Origin: PALSA-612 sp035652235
Lineage (GTDB): Bacteria; Actinomycetota; Thermoleophilia; Gaiellales; Gaiellaceae
Reading direction: 5' to 3'
Assembly (NCBI GenBank): GCA_035652235.1
Contig: DASREE010000032.1
Coordinates: 62,001-126,000 of the forward strand
DNA: 64,000 nt
The translations under genes were made by a program, and so were the position numbers. The notes under the pieces are model-generated. The model saw only the letters and a program-made list of their open reading frames with translations, was not told the origin of the DNA and made no database searches. This document shows positions 31,491 through 38,885 of this stretch, in pieces; the first letter of the stretch is position 1, and each line of letters begins with the position of its first letter.

Positions 31491-33218
31491 CTAGCGGACC
31501 CTTTCCTTGGCCTGGGCGACCCACTTCAGCGACTGCAGGTAGACGAGCGACTTCGGCCGGCGCAGGATCTCGGCCCCGCTGAGGCTGACGAGGAACTCCT
31601 CGGGGCCGGTGAAGGCGCGCATCCGGACGGCGCCGGTGCCGACGCCCTGGAGGACGTGCGCGTCCGAGCCCGCACCCATCGTCAGCCCGTACTTGCGCGC
31701 GAAGCGGAGCGCTTCGTCGTTGAACGCCTCGCGGAGCAGCCGGGCGTTGTAGACCTCGAACACGTCGATCTCGCCGAGATGCCGGTGCAGCGTGGACGGG
31801 TCCGGAATCGCGTGCAGCCGGTCGAAGGGGTGGGGGAGGTAGACGAGACCGTCCTGGGCCTTGATCGCCGCGACCGTGTCGGCGAACGACAGCCCGCGCG
31901 GGATCTCGGCCCGCAGGAAGAGCCCGATCACCTCGCCCTGGCCTGCGGTCTTGACCTCCTCGCCCGGGATCACCGTCAGGCCCCGGCTGCGCGCGAGCTC
32001 CGCAGCCTCCTCGGCGCCGCCGAAGCGGTTGTGGTCGGTGATCGCGATCGCGCCCAGGCCGACCGCCACGGCGTGGTCGAGGAGATCCCGAACCGGGATC
32101 GAGCAGTCGTGCGACCACGAGGTGTGCATGTGGAGGTCGGAGACGATCCACGGCCGCCCCGCGAGCGGGTCGCCGTCACGGCGGGCCCTCCGACGCCGGT
32201 GCGTCAGGCCTCGGTACAGGCGGTCGAGCTCCCTCGCGACGGCGGCGAAGCTGTTCGACTCCGCGTCCCGCCGCGCCTCCGCCGCGATGCGGTCACGGAG
32301 CCCGACGTCCTCGGCGAGCCGGGCGGCGGCCGCGGCGGCGAGCTCGGGTTGGTCTGCGACGCCGGGCGGCGCCGCGATCGCGGCGCCGGCAGCCTCGGCC
32401 TCGAGCCGCAGCCGCTGGCTTCCGTCGATCGCGGGCACGAAGATCGAGGCCTCTGCGAGGAGGGGTGCCCGGTCGGCCGCCGCCCGCGCCAGTCGCGACC
32501 GGACCCGGCTCGCGAGCCGGCGGGGAACGTACGGCCTGCCCGAGAACGGTCTCGTCCGGACAAGCGTCAGCTCCCACCCGGGGAGCTCGTCGAGGATCCG
32601 GATCACCGACCGCGCGACCTGGCGCTCGAGCCCGCGCCACTCGACGACGATCGAGGGTCGCTTGCGCCCCGGCCTGAACAGGTCGGTGTCGACGCCGGGC
32701 GAGACGATCCGGTAGTCGCCCGGGAACCGGGCCGCGGCCGCGGTCGCCGTCTCCGGCGATGCGGCGACGAGCGCGTCGACGCGGCCGAGCAGCCGCTCCC
32801 GTTGCGCCCTTCCCGGCGGGTAGCCGAGACGATCGGGAGAGAAGAACGAGGCGACGGCGATCGTGCGCGCGTTCCGCAGGGCAAGGTAGGACAGGCTCGG
32901 CAGTCCGGGCTCGAACCCGTGCACGACGTCGAAGCCGCCGCGGGCCACCGCGATCGTCAGGCTGGCTCGCGACCCGACCGGAACGCCCAGCGTGCTTCGC
33001 CGGGACACCGGCACTGCCGGGCCGACGGCGATCACCTCCGCGTCGGCGCCCTCGCGCAGCGCCCGGCGGCCGGCGCGGAGGTCGGCCGCGCGACTCGAGG
33101 GCGCAAGCACGGTGACGGCATGCCCGAGGTGCCGGAGCTCGGCCGCGACGCCCGACACGTGGTCGTTCACCTCGTGCGGCAACGACCACGCGAAGGGCGT
33201 GACGAGACAGATACGCAT
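31491..33218 (-). CDS. GT4-type glycosyltransferase fused to a PHP phosphoesterase
   Basis: The 575-residue protein combines two enzymes. Residues about 1-350 look like a GT-B GT4 transferase (RICLVTPFAWSLPHEVNDHV, FDVVHGFEPGLPSLSYLAL, RIVSPGVDTDLFRPG, SIFVPAIDGSQRLRLE). Residues about 363-575 form a PHP domain with DLHMHTSWSHD, AITDHNRFGG, VIPGEEVKT and MGAGSDAHV, its metal ligands. The start is ATG 33218, with TACGAT six bases before it (leaderless). The neighbours are Ino1 and a CDP-alcohol enzyme, which suggests an inositol-lipid job. That link is inference. Confidence 0.85.
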   Translation of the reverse strand: MRICLVTPFAWSLPHEVNDHVSGVAAELRHLGHAVTVLAPSSRAADLRAGRRALREGADAEVIAVGPAVPVSRRSTLGVPVGSRASLTIAVARGGFDVVHGFEPGLPSLSYLALRNARTIAVASFFSPDRLGYPPGRAQRERLLGRVDALVAASPETATAAAARFPGDYRIVSPGVDTDLFRPGRKRPSIVVEWRGLERQVARSVIRILDELPGWELTLVRTRPFSGRPYVPRRLASRVRSRLARAAADRAPLLAEASIFVPAIDGSQRLRLEAEAAGAAIAAPPGVADQPELAAAAAARLAEDVGLRDRIAAEARRDAESNSFAAVARELDRLYRGLTHRRRRARRDGDPLAGRPWIVSDLHMHTSWSHDCSIPVRDLLDHAVAVGLGAIAITDHNRFGGAEEAAELARSRGLTVIPGEEVKTAGQGEVIGLFLRAEIPRGLSFADTVAAIKAQDGLVYLPHPFDRLHAIPDPSTLHRHLGEIDVFEVYNARLLREAFNDEALRFARKYGLTMGAGSDAHVLQGVGTGAVRMRAFTGPEEFLVSLSGAEILRRPKSLVYLQSLKWVAQAKERVR

Positions 33219-33229
33219 GGCGCAATCGT

Positions 33230-33260
33230 AGGGACAGACCCCGGCTCGGGGTCTGTCCCT
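33230..33260 (-). terminator. Hairpin terminator after ino1
   Basis: AGGGACAGACCCCG pairs with its complement around a 3-base loop, a 14-bp stem, 18 bases after the ino1 stop. Its far end touches the TACGAT -10 of the GT4-PHP gene, separating the two transcripts. Confidence 0.7.
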
Positions 33261-33278
33261 CACGGGCTGCGCTGAGGA

Positions 33279-34424
33279 CTACGCCTTCGCGGCCGCTCTC
33301 GACGCCTTGCGCGCGTGCTGCCTGATGAACCGCTCGGTTGCGTCGCGGGCGTCGTCGTCGCGGATCTGCTTCGGCGGCGACTTCATCAGGTACGAGCTCG
33401 GCGCCTCGAGCGCCCCGGCGATGCCGTTGTCGAGCGCGAGCTTCGCCAGGCGCACGGCGTCGATGACGATGCCGGCCGAGTTGGGCGAGTCCCACACCTC
33501 GAGCTTGAGCTCCACGTTGAGGGGCACGTCGCCGAAGGCCGAGCCCTCCATGCGGATGTACGCCCACTTGCGGTCGCTGAGCCAGGGGACGTAGTCGGAG
33601 GGGCCGACGTGGACGTTGCGCTCGCCGATGTCGTAGTCGAGCATCGAGGTGACGGCGTTCGTCTTCGAGATCTTCTTCGACTCGAGGCGGTCGCGCTCGA
33701 GCATGTTCAGGAAGTCGGAGTTGCCGCCGACGTTCAGCTGCATCGTCCGATCGAGGTGGACGCCGCGGTCGCCGAAGAGCGTCGTCAGCACGCGGTGCGT
33801 GATCGTCGCGCCGACCTGCGACTTGATGTCGTCGCCGATGATGGGGACGCCCGCGTCGGCGAAGCGCTTCTGCCAGTACGGCTCACGGGCGATGAAGACC
33901 GGCATGCAGTTCACCATCGCGCAGCCCGCGTTGAGGATCTGCTCCGTGTACCACTTCGTCGCCTCCTCGGACCCGACGGGCAGGTAGTTGACGACGACGT
34001 CCGCGCCCGTCTCCTCGAGGATGCCGACGACGTCGTCGGTCGGCCCGGGCGCCTTCTCGACGACGCGGGCGAGGTACTTGCCGATCCCGTCGTGTGTCAT
34101 CCCGCGGGAGACCTTGACGCCTGTCTTCGGCACCTCCGCGAACTTGATCGTGTCGTTGGGATGTGCCCAGATGGCGTCGGCGAGGTCGAGCCCGACCTTG
34201 CCCTTGACCACGTCGAAGGCGGCGACGAACTCGATGTCGGAGATGTGGTAGCCGCCGAGGTTGACGTGCATGAGCCCGGGCACGGTCTTGTCGTCGGGCG
34301 CGTTGCGGTAGTACTCGACGCCCTGCAGCAGCGAGTTGGCGCAGTTGCCGACGCCGATCAGCGCGACCCTGACCTTGCCGTTCGAGCGCGTGCGGCCGTT
34401 CTCGGATCCGTTCGTAGAGGCCAT
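33279..34424 (-). CDS. ino1: myo-Inositol-1-phosphate synthase (Ino1)
   Basis: The 381-residue enzyme converts glucose-6-phosphate to inositol phosphate using NAD. Motifs are VRVALIGVGNCANSLLQGVE (Rossmann, residues 18-37), VVNYLPVGSEEATKWY, GDDIKSQVGATITHR and KLEVWDSPNSAGIVID. It is the actinobacterial type of about 360-380 residues. I give the start as ATG 34424 with AAAGGAAG upstream. However, the reading frame runs upstream without a stop into a double ribbon-helix-helix module, so a longer product of up to 484 residues is possible. It ends at a strong terminator. Confidence 0.93.
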   Translation of the reverse strand: MASTNGSENGRTRSNGKVRVALIGVGNCANSLLQGVEYYRNAPDDKTVPGLMHVNLGGYHISDIEFVAAFDVVKGKVGLDLADAIWAHPNDTIKFAEVPKTGVKVSRGMTHDGIGKYLARVVEKAPGPTDDVVGILEETGADVVVNYLPVGSEEATKWYTEQILNAGCAMVNCMPVFIAREPYWQKRFADAGVPIIGDDIKSQVGATITHRVLTTLFGDRGVHLDRTMQLNVGGNSDFLNMLERDRLESKKISKTNAVTSMLDYDIGERNVHVGPSDYVPWLSDRKWAYIRMEGSAFGDVPLNVELKLEVWDSPNSAGIVIDAVRLAKLALDNGIAGALEAPSSYLMKSPPKQIRDDDARDATERFIRQHARKASRAAAKA

Positions 34425-34733
34425 GGCTTCCTTTCCGCGATGGGACGTGAGGGGGACGTCGAGCGCGTCCGCGAGCGCGCGTAGGATGACGTCGTTCGTG
34501 CTCGACCCCGTGCGTCGTGCCTCGGCGTCCAGCCGCTCCTTGAGCTCGGCTGGGACGCGCAGGAGGACGACGGGGCTGGCGCCGGGGAGGGGGCTGCGGC
34601 GCCCGCTCGGGCGGTAGGCGACGCCAAACGTGTCGGCGAGCATGCCGACCGCGGTGTCGTTCAGGCTGCCGCCGCGGCGGGCGACCTCGCGCACGAGCGC
34701 GCCCTTCAGGGACGCCGGCATGCGAACGAGCAC
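34425..34733 (-). CDS. Double ribbon-helix-helix (RHH) module joined in frame to ino1
   Basis: About 103 codons before the ino1 ATG in the same frame, with no stop between, encode two RHH domains. The first is VLVRMPASLKGALVREVARR with NDTAVGML, and the second VVLLRVPAELKERLDAEARR with TNDVILRALADAL. Each has the expected strand-helix-helix pattern. GTG 34733 is the chosen start. ATG 34721 and a near-leaderless TTG at 34763 are alternatives. Tandem palindromes lie just upstream at the promoter. It is probably an autoregulator of the ino1 transcript, either fused to Ino1 or translated separately. Family prediction is by pattern only. Confidence 0.65.
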
Positions 34734-34749
34734 GCCTGTTCGTCGAGAA

Positions 34750-34778
34750 CTGCTAGCAGACAAACTGCTAGCAGTATA
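34750..34778 (-). promoter_or_regulatory. Promoter with two CTGCTAGCAG palindromes
   Basis: CTGCTAGCAG occurs at 34750-34759 and 34765-34774, 15 bases centre to centre, the second extended to a 12-base perfect palindrome. TATACT on the minus strand (34773-34778) is a good -10 that touches the second copy. This is what an RHH repressor operator looks like. Confidence 0.65.
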
Positions 34779-34807
34779 GCTGCAACTCTCCTCGCGAATG
34801 GAAAGTG

Positions 34808-35449
34808 CTAGCGGGCCCCGTCCCGGCGGAGTTGTGCGCGGACGCTCCAGATGCGCTGGACGACCGTCAGCCAGGCCGTCGCGGCGAGCAGGTAGATGGC
34901 CCATGGCAGCCCGCCCCAGGGAGCGAGCACCAGCCCGCCCGTGATCACCACCACCCGCTCGGCGCGGCTGCCGATGCCGACATCGCCGCGCAGCGACAGC
35001 GCCTCGGCACGCGCGCGCGTGTAGCTGACGAGGAAGGAGCCGGCGACGGCGGCGAAGGCGAACGCGAGCGCGACGTCGTTGCCCTGGCGCTCGAACACGA
35101 GCCCGATCGAGCCGAGCATGAACGCCTCGCCGATACGGTCGGTCGTCGAGTCGATGAACGCGCCGAAGGGTGTCGCCTTGCCGCCTGCGCGGGCGAGGGC
35201 GCCGTCGAGGATGTCGAGCAGCGACCCGAGCAGGAAGACGGCGGCTCCCAGCCAGAAGAAGAGGAGCTGGGAGCGGTACTGGAAGTGGACGAGGACGCCG
35301 CCCGCGACGCACAGGCAGACGCCGGCGGCGGTGAGCGCGGTCGGCGTCAGCCTCGTCTGCGCGAGGCCGGTCATCGACCGGGACGCGAGGCGGCGGGCCT
35401 CGGTCGTGTAGGTCTCCTTCAGCCGCTGCGGGGCGGCGGCGCGGCTCAC
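34808..35449 (-). CDS. CDP-alcohol phosphatidyltransferase (phosphatidylinositol-phosphate synthase-like)
   Basis: The 213-residue integral membrane protein has the CDP-alcohol motif DGALARAGGKATPFGAFID followed by STTDR, where the DG..AR........G...D...D residues bind CDP and Mg. It continues TRARAEALSLRGDVGIGSRA, an actinobacterial PI-phosphate-synthase-like feature. It would join inositol phosphate to CDP-diacylglycerol. I use GTG 35449 because TGCTAGCGT, an extended -10, lies seven bases upstream. GTG 35458 is the longer alternative. The ino1 promoter is only 30 bases past its stop. Confidence 0.88.
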   Translation of the reverse strand: MSRAAAPQRLKETYTTEARRLASRSMTGLAQTRLTPTALTAAGVCLCVAGGVLVHFQYRSQLLFFWLGAAVFLLGSLLDILDGALARAGGKATPFGAFIDSTTDRIGEAFMLGSIGLVFERQGNDVALAFAFAAVAGSFLVSYTRARAEALSLRGDVGIGSRAERVVVITGGLVLAPWGGLPWAIYLLAATAWLTVVQRIWSVRAQLRRDGAR

Positions 35450-35488
35450 CCGCGCCACGCTAGCACCATGCCCGGCCGAGCTTCGCGT

Positions 35489-36256
35489 CTACGCGGGCTC
35501 GGGCTCGCTCCGCCGGCGGCCGAGCCAGCTGCGCACCCGGTCGCGGTGGACGATCGCGCCCGCGAGCAGCGCAACGAACGCACCGGCCAGGCAGTCGAGC
35601 CAGAAGTGGTTCGCGGAGGCCATGACCGCGAAGCAGACCCAGGCCGGCCAGAGCAGCCAGATCGCCTTCGCCCACCAGCGCCTGACGATCGAGGCGAGCG
35701 TGATGCCGACGATGAGCGCGTCGGCGGCGTGCAGGCTCGGCATGGCGGCGTACTGGTTGGAGGCGAGCTCGACCACGCCGCTCCCGTGGTTGAGCGAGCT
35801 GAACTGGGCGAGCACGTCGACGAACCCGTCCGCGGAGAACATGCGCGGCGGCGCCGTCGGGTAGACGACGTAGCCGACGAGGCCGATCACGCCCGCGAGC
35901 AGGACCCAGTTGCGGAAGCGGTGGAAGGAGTCGTGCCGCCGCAGGTACACCCACAGGAGGGCGCAGCCGAGGACGGTGAACTCGGACATCCAGTACGTCC
36001 ACGAGACCGCCACCTCCAGGAAGCGCGATCCGAGGACGATCTTCTGGAAGGTGAGCTCGAACAGGTCGCCGACGTGGTCCTCCGCCTGGATCACCCAGCG
36101 CCCGTGGTCGAGCGCGAGCGCGCGGTCGTGGCCGGCGAAGCCGCGCGCGATCTGGTAGACGCCGAGGAAGCCGAACCAGATCGCCAGCTGACGACCGAAG
36201 TCGCGCCAGCCACGTGGCAGATATCGCCTCCCGATGGCAGACACAACCGTGGTCAT
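35489..36256 (-). CDS. PAP2/inositol-phosphorylceramide-synthase-like membrane protein
   Basis: The 255-residue protein has about six membrane helices. Two PAP2-like motifs are present: YAAMPSLHAADALIVG (SLH, about residues 163-178) and ASANHFWLDCLAG (H...D, about residues 213-225). The PAP2_3 type occurs in AUR1/IPC-synthase-like and inositol phosphotransferase families. It probably moves or removes a phosphate-linked headgroup. It begins the minus-strand inositol locus and lies 39 bases upstream of the CDP-alcohol transferase. TAGAAT (36293-36298) is a possible -10. Confidence 0.82.
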   Translation of the reverse strand: MTTVVSAIGRRYLPRGWRDFGRQLAIWFGFLGVYQIARGFAGHDRALALDHGRWVIQAEDHVGDLFELTFQKIVLGSRFLEVAVSWTYWMSEFTVLGCALLWVYLRRHDSFHRFRNWVLLAGVIGLVGYVVYPTAPPRMFSADGFVDVLAQFSSLNHGSGVVELASNQYAAMPSLHAADALIVGITLASIVRRWWAKAIWLLWPAWVCFAVMASANHFWLDCLAGAFVALLAGAIVHRDRVRSWLGRRRSEPEPA

Positions 36257-36362
36257 GCTCGAGCTCCGCCCGACCTCGCCATGACTGAGTCGATTCTAAC
36301 GTTCCTTCCGGTCGTGTTCATCCCTCGCGCAGGGAGAGCGCAGCAGCCTCCATACTCCCTCG

Positions 36363-36480
36363 GTCGCGAACGTCCTCTTCGTGTGCGTCGGCCTGCGCGG
36401 GCCGCTCGCACATGGCCCGCCCTCGCCCGCGCTCGATGAGGCCGGTCACGCCGGGTGCTCGGCGAAAGGCCGGTGCCCTT
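36363..36480 (+). pseudogene. Remnant of a low-molecular-weight phosphatase/arsenate reductase-like gene
   Basis: The plus strand reads VANVLFVCVG from 36363, then shifts one base and continues C-AGRSHMAR with the usual basic or small residues. NVLFVCVxNxGRSxMA is the N-terminal P-loop signature of LMW protein tyrosine phosphatases and ArsC. No downstream conserved region is seen. One frameshift and lack of the rest of the protein mark it as decayed. The fragment lies in the gap between the PAP2-like gene and moaA. Confidence 0.45.
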
Positions 36481-36523
36481 CCTCTTCAGCTGCCGTGCGC
36501 GGCTCGGCGTTCGCCGAGCGGCC

Positions 36524-37528
36524 TCAGCCGCCGATGTAGCTCATCTCGACCTTCGGGCCGGCCGCCGTCTGCGCCGTGCGCAGCTCCGAGTAGCGGTCGT
36601 CGCGGGCGCCCCACACCCGCGCGATCCGCTCGACGAGCTCCTCGTCGGTGGCCCCGGAGCGGACGGCGGCCCGCAGGTCGTGGCCGCGCGCGGCGAAGAG
36701 ACACGTGAAGAGCCGCCCCTCCGCGGACAGCCGGGCGCGCGTGCAGTCCGCGCAGAAGGGCTGCGTGACCGAGGCGATGACGCCGATCTCGCCGGCGCCG
36801 TCGCGGTAGCGCCAGCGGCGGGCGACCTCGCCGCGATAGCTCGGCTCGGCAGGCTCGAGCGGGAAGACGGCGTCGATCGCCTCGACGATCTCGGCCGCGG
36901 TGACGACGTCGTCCAGCCGCCAGCCGTTCGTCGTGCCCACGTCCATGTACTCGATGAAGCGGACGATGTGCCCCGTGCCACGGAAGCGGCGCGCCATCGC
37001 CAGGACGTCGCCCTCGTTCACGCCGCGCTTGACGACCATGTTCACCTTCACCGGCGCCAGCCCCGCCTCGGCCGCCGCCTCGATCCCCTCGAGCACGCGC
37101 GCGACCGGGTAGTCGACGTCGTTCATGGCGGCGAAGACGGCGTCGTCGAGCGAGTCGAGGCTGACGCTCACGCGCCGGAGGCCGGCGGCGGCGAGCGCGC
37201 GCGCCTTCTGCGCGAGCAGTGAGCCGTTCGTCGTCAGCGTCAGCTCGAGCCCGCCGATCGCCGCGAGCATGGCGACGAGGCGCTCGACGTCCCGCCGCAG
37301 GAGCGGCTCGCCGCCCGTCAGCCGCACCTTCCGCACCCCGAGCCGGGCGAACGCCCGCGTCAGCCGCTCGATCTCCTCGAAGCTCAGCAGCTCGCGCCGC
37401 TCGAGGAAGCGGTAGCCGCGGCCGAACACCTCCTTCGGCATGCAGTAGACGCAGCGGAAGTTGCAGCGGTCGGTGACCGAGATGCGCAGATCCCGCACGG
37501 GACGGCCAAACGTGTCGGTCAGCGCCAC
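36524..37528 (-). CDS. moaA: GTP 3',8-cyclase (molybdenum cofactor biosynthesis)
   Basis: The 334-residue radical SAM enzyme makes the first intermediate of molybdopterin from GTP. The N-terminal cluster site reads TDRCNFRCVYCMP (CxxxCxxC), and the second cluster site is CADCTRARLSAEGRLFTCLF. GGEPLLRRDVERL and the C-terminal GG are also as expected. The gene stands between decayed fragments and has no other moa gene nearby. A partial second copy of its first 18 codons lies 440 bases upstream (37964-38017), next to a transposase remnant. Confidence 0.95.
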   Translation of the reverse strand: MALTDTFGRPVRDLRISVTDRCNFRCVYCMPKEVFGRGYRFLERRELLSFEEIERLTRAFARLGVRKVRLTGGEPLLRRDVERLVAMLAAIGGLELTLTTNGSLLAQKARALAAAGLRRVSVSLDSLDDAVFAAMNDVDYPVARVLEGIEAAAEAGLAPVKVNMVVKRGVNEGDVLAMARRFRGTGHIVRFIEYMDVGTTNGWRLDDVVTAAEIVEAIDAVFPLEPAEPSYRGEVARRWRYRDGAGEIGVIASVTQPFCADCTRARLSAEGRLFTCLFAARGHDLRAAVRSGATDEELVERIARVWGARDDRYSELRTAQTAAGPKVEMSYIGG

Positions 37529-37734
37529 GAGTGCAGAGTACCCCGGCGAGGCTGCGAGAAGCCTTGCGAGCGCCCGATGTTACCGCTCGTGTTACCCGGC
37601 AGCCGAGGCGGGGCCCGGGTCGGCTGGTACCGTTCCGCCATCGAGAAGTGAGCCGACTCGCGGGCCACGGCCCGACGCACCGGACGGAGCTACTCCTCCA
37701 CAAGAGGCGCCGCCTTGGCGAGCTGTACCTGACC

Positions 37735-37961
37735 GGCGTCGACGAGGTCAGCTACCGGCGCGGGCAGCGCTACCTGACCCTGGTCGCCGACCACCGAGAC
37801 GGCGCGGCCGTCTGGGCCGGCAAGGGCCGCGGCGCCCCACGCTCGAGCGCTTCTTCGGCCAGCTCGGCGAGCCGGAGACGACCAAGCTCCAGGCGGTCTC
37901 GATCGGCATGAGCGGCGGCTACCAGAAGACGGTCGCCGAACGAGCGCCGCAGGCGATCGTC
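37735..37961 (+). pseudogene. ISL3-family transposase remnant
   Basis: The plus strand encodes GVDEVSYRRGQRYLTLVADH followed by DGAAVWAGKGR, the conserved DDE-domain start of ISL3 transposases. After a one-base shift near 37835 it continues PTLERFFGQLGEPETTK and VAERAPQAIV. About 75 codons remain, the rest being absent. No inverted repeats or target duplication were found, so the element is a decayed stub. It abuts a moaA start fragment at 37964. Confidence 0.75.
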
Positions 37962-37963
37962 AA

Positions 37964-38017
37964 CACCGAGATGCGCACGTCACGGACCGGGCGGCCGAGG
38001 GTGTCGAACACGTCCAC
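37964..38017 (-). pseudogene. Fragment of a second moaA start
   Basis: Minus-strand codons from GTG 38017 give VDVFDTLGRPVRDVRISV, matching 12 of 18 residues of the intact MoaA start (MALTDTFGRPVRDLRISV). The frame then ends in the transposase remnant. It overlaps the end of the ATP-grasp gene. It is a divergent paralogue, not a recent copy. Confidence 0.65.
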
Positions 38018-38885
38018 CGTCCAAAGCTAGCGTCCCCGCGATGGCCGCCGCGAGCCGCTCGGCCGCGCCGGGGTCGCACCACAGGTAGAGCGACGGCTCG
38101 GCGAGCTCGACCTCGAGCACGAGCGGCGCGCCGGCGGGCCCGGGCGCGACGTCGACGCGCGCGTACAGGAGCTCTCCGGCCGGGAACGGGAGCGCCGCGA
38201 GCGCCGCAGCCGCCAGCTCGCGCTCCGCAGCCGATGCCGTCCGCGGCTCGATCGTCTCGTCCAGGTAGAGCCCGGTGCCGGGCGGAGTTTCGGCGGCGAG
38301 CAGCGGCCCCTTGCGGAGGGCGTGCGAGTAGGCGCCGCCAAGGTAGACGAGCCCGGTCTCCCCGTCGGCGTCGACAGCGTCGAGGTACGGCTGCACGATC
38401 ACCGTCTGCCCCTCGGCGTGGAGCGCCGCGATGTGCGCGAGCGCCTCCGCTTGGCGCTCGGGCCGGTAGGAGGCCGAGCGGCGCCCCCCGGCCGAGACGA
38501 CCGGCTTGACGACGAAGCGGCCGGGCGGCGGCTCGAATCGCTCGCCGGGCGCGACGAACGCCGTCGGCACGACGGGGACGCCCCGAGCGGCGAGCTCGGC
38601 CAGGTAGCGCTTGTCCGTCGACCAGCGGACGACGGGCGCGGGGTTCGCCAGGCGCGGCACGGCGTCGAGCCAGGCAAGGTAGGCCGGGTAGCGCTCCGCG
38701 TAGTCCCAGGTCGAGCGGACGACGACGAGGGCGAAGCGCTCCCAGTCGACGTCGGGGTCACTCCACGTCGCCGGGACGGCCTCGATCCCGCGGCGGCGGA
38801 GCGCCGCCGTCAGCGCGGGCGTGTCCTCGTCTCCGTCCGCGACCTCGGCGCAGGTGGCGAGGGCGACCCTCGCTAGATCAGCCAC
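37980..38885 (-). CDS. ATP-grasp domain protein
   Basis: The 301-residue protein has ATP-grasp features: a preATP part with VVVRSTWDYAERYPAYLAWL (residues about 54-73), RFVVKPVVSAGGRRSASY, VIVQPYLDAVD and a final VLEVELAEPSLYLW with acidic ligands. It resembles RimK/DcsG-type ATP-grasp enzymes that ligate amino acids or peptides. The substrate is unknown. Its last codons run into the moaA remnant, so the original C-terminus was probably altered by the insertion. The ATG start overlaps the end of the M29 aminopeptidase gene by 13 bases. Confidence 0.8.
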   Translation of the reverse strand: MADLARVALATCAEVADGDEDTPALTAALRRRGIEAVPATWSDPDVDWERFALVVVRSTWDYAERYPAYLAWLDAVPRLANPAPVVRWSTDKRYLAELAARGVPVVPTAFVAPGERFEPPPGRFVVKPVVSAGGRRSASYRPERQAEALAHIAALHAEGQTVIVQPYLDAVDADGETGLVYLGGAYSHALRKGPLLAAETPPGTGLYLDETIEPRTASAAERELAAAALAALPFPAGELLYARVDVAPGPAGAPLVLEVELAEPSLYLWCDPGAAERLAAAIAGTLALDGGRVRHPRPPGP

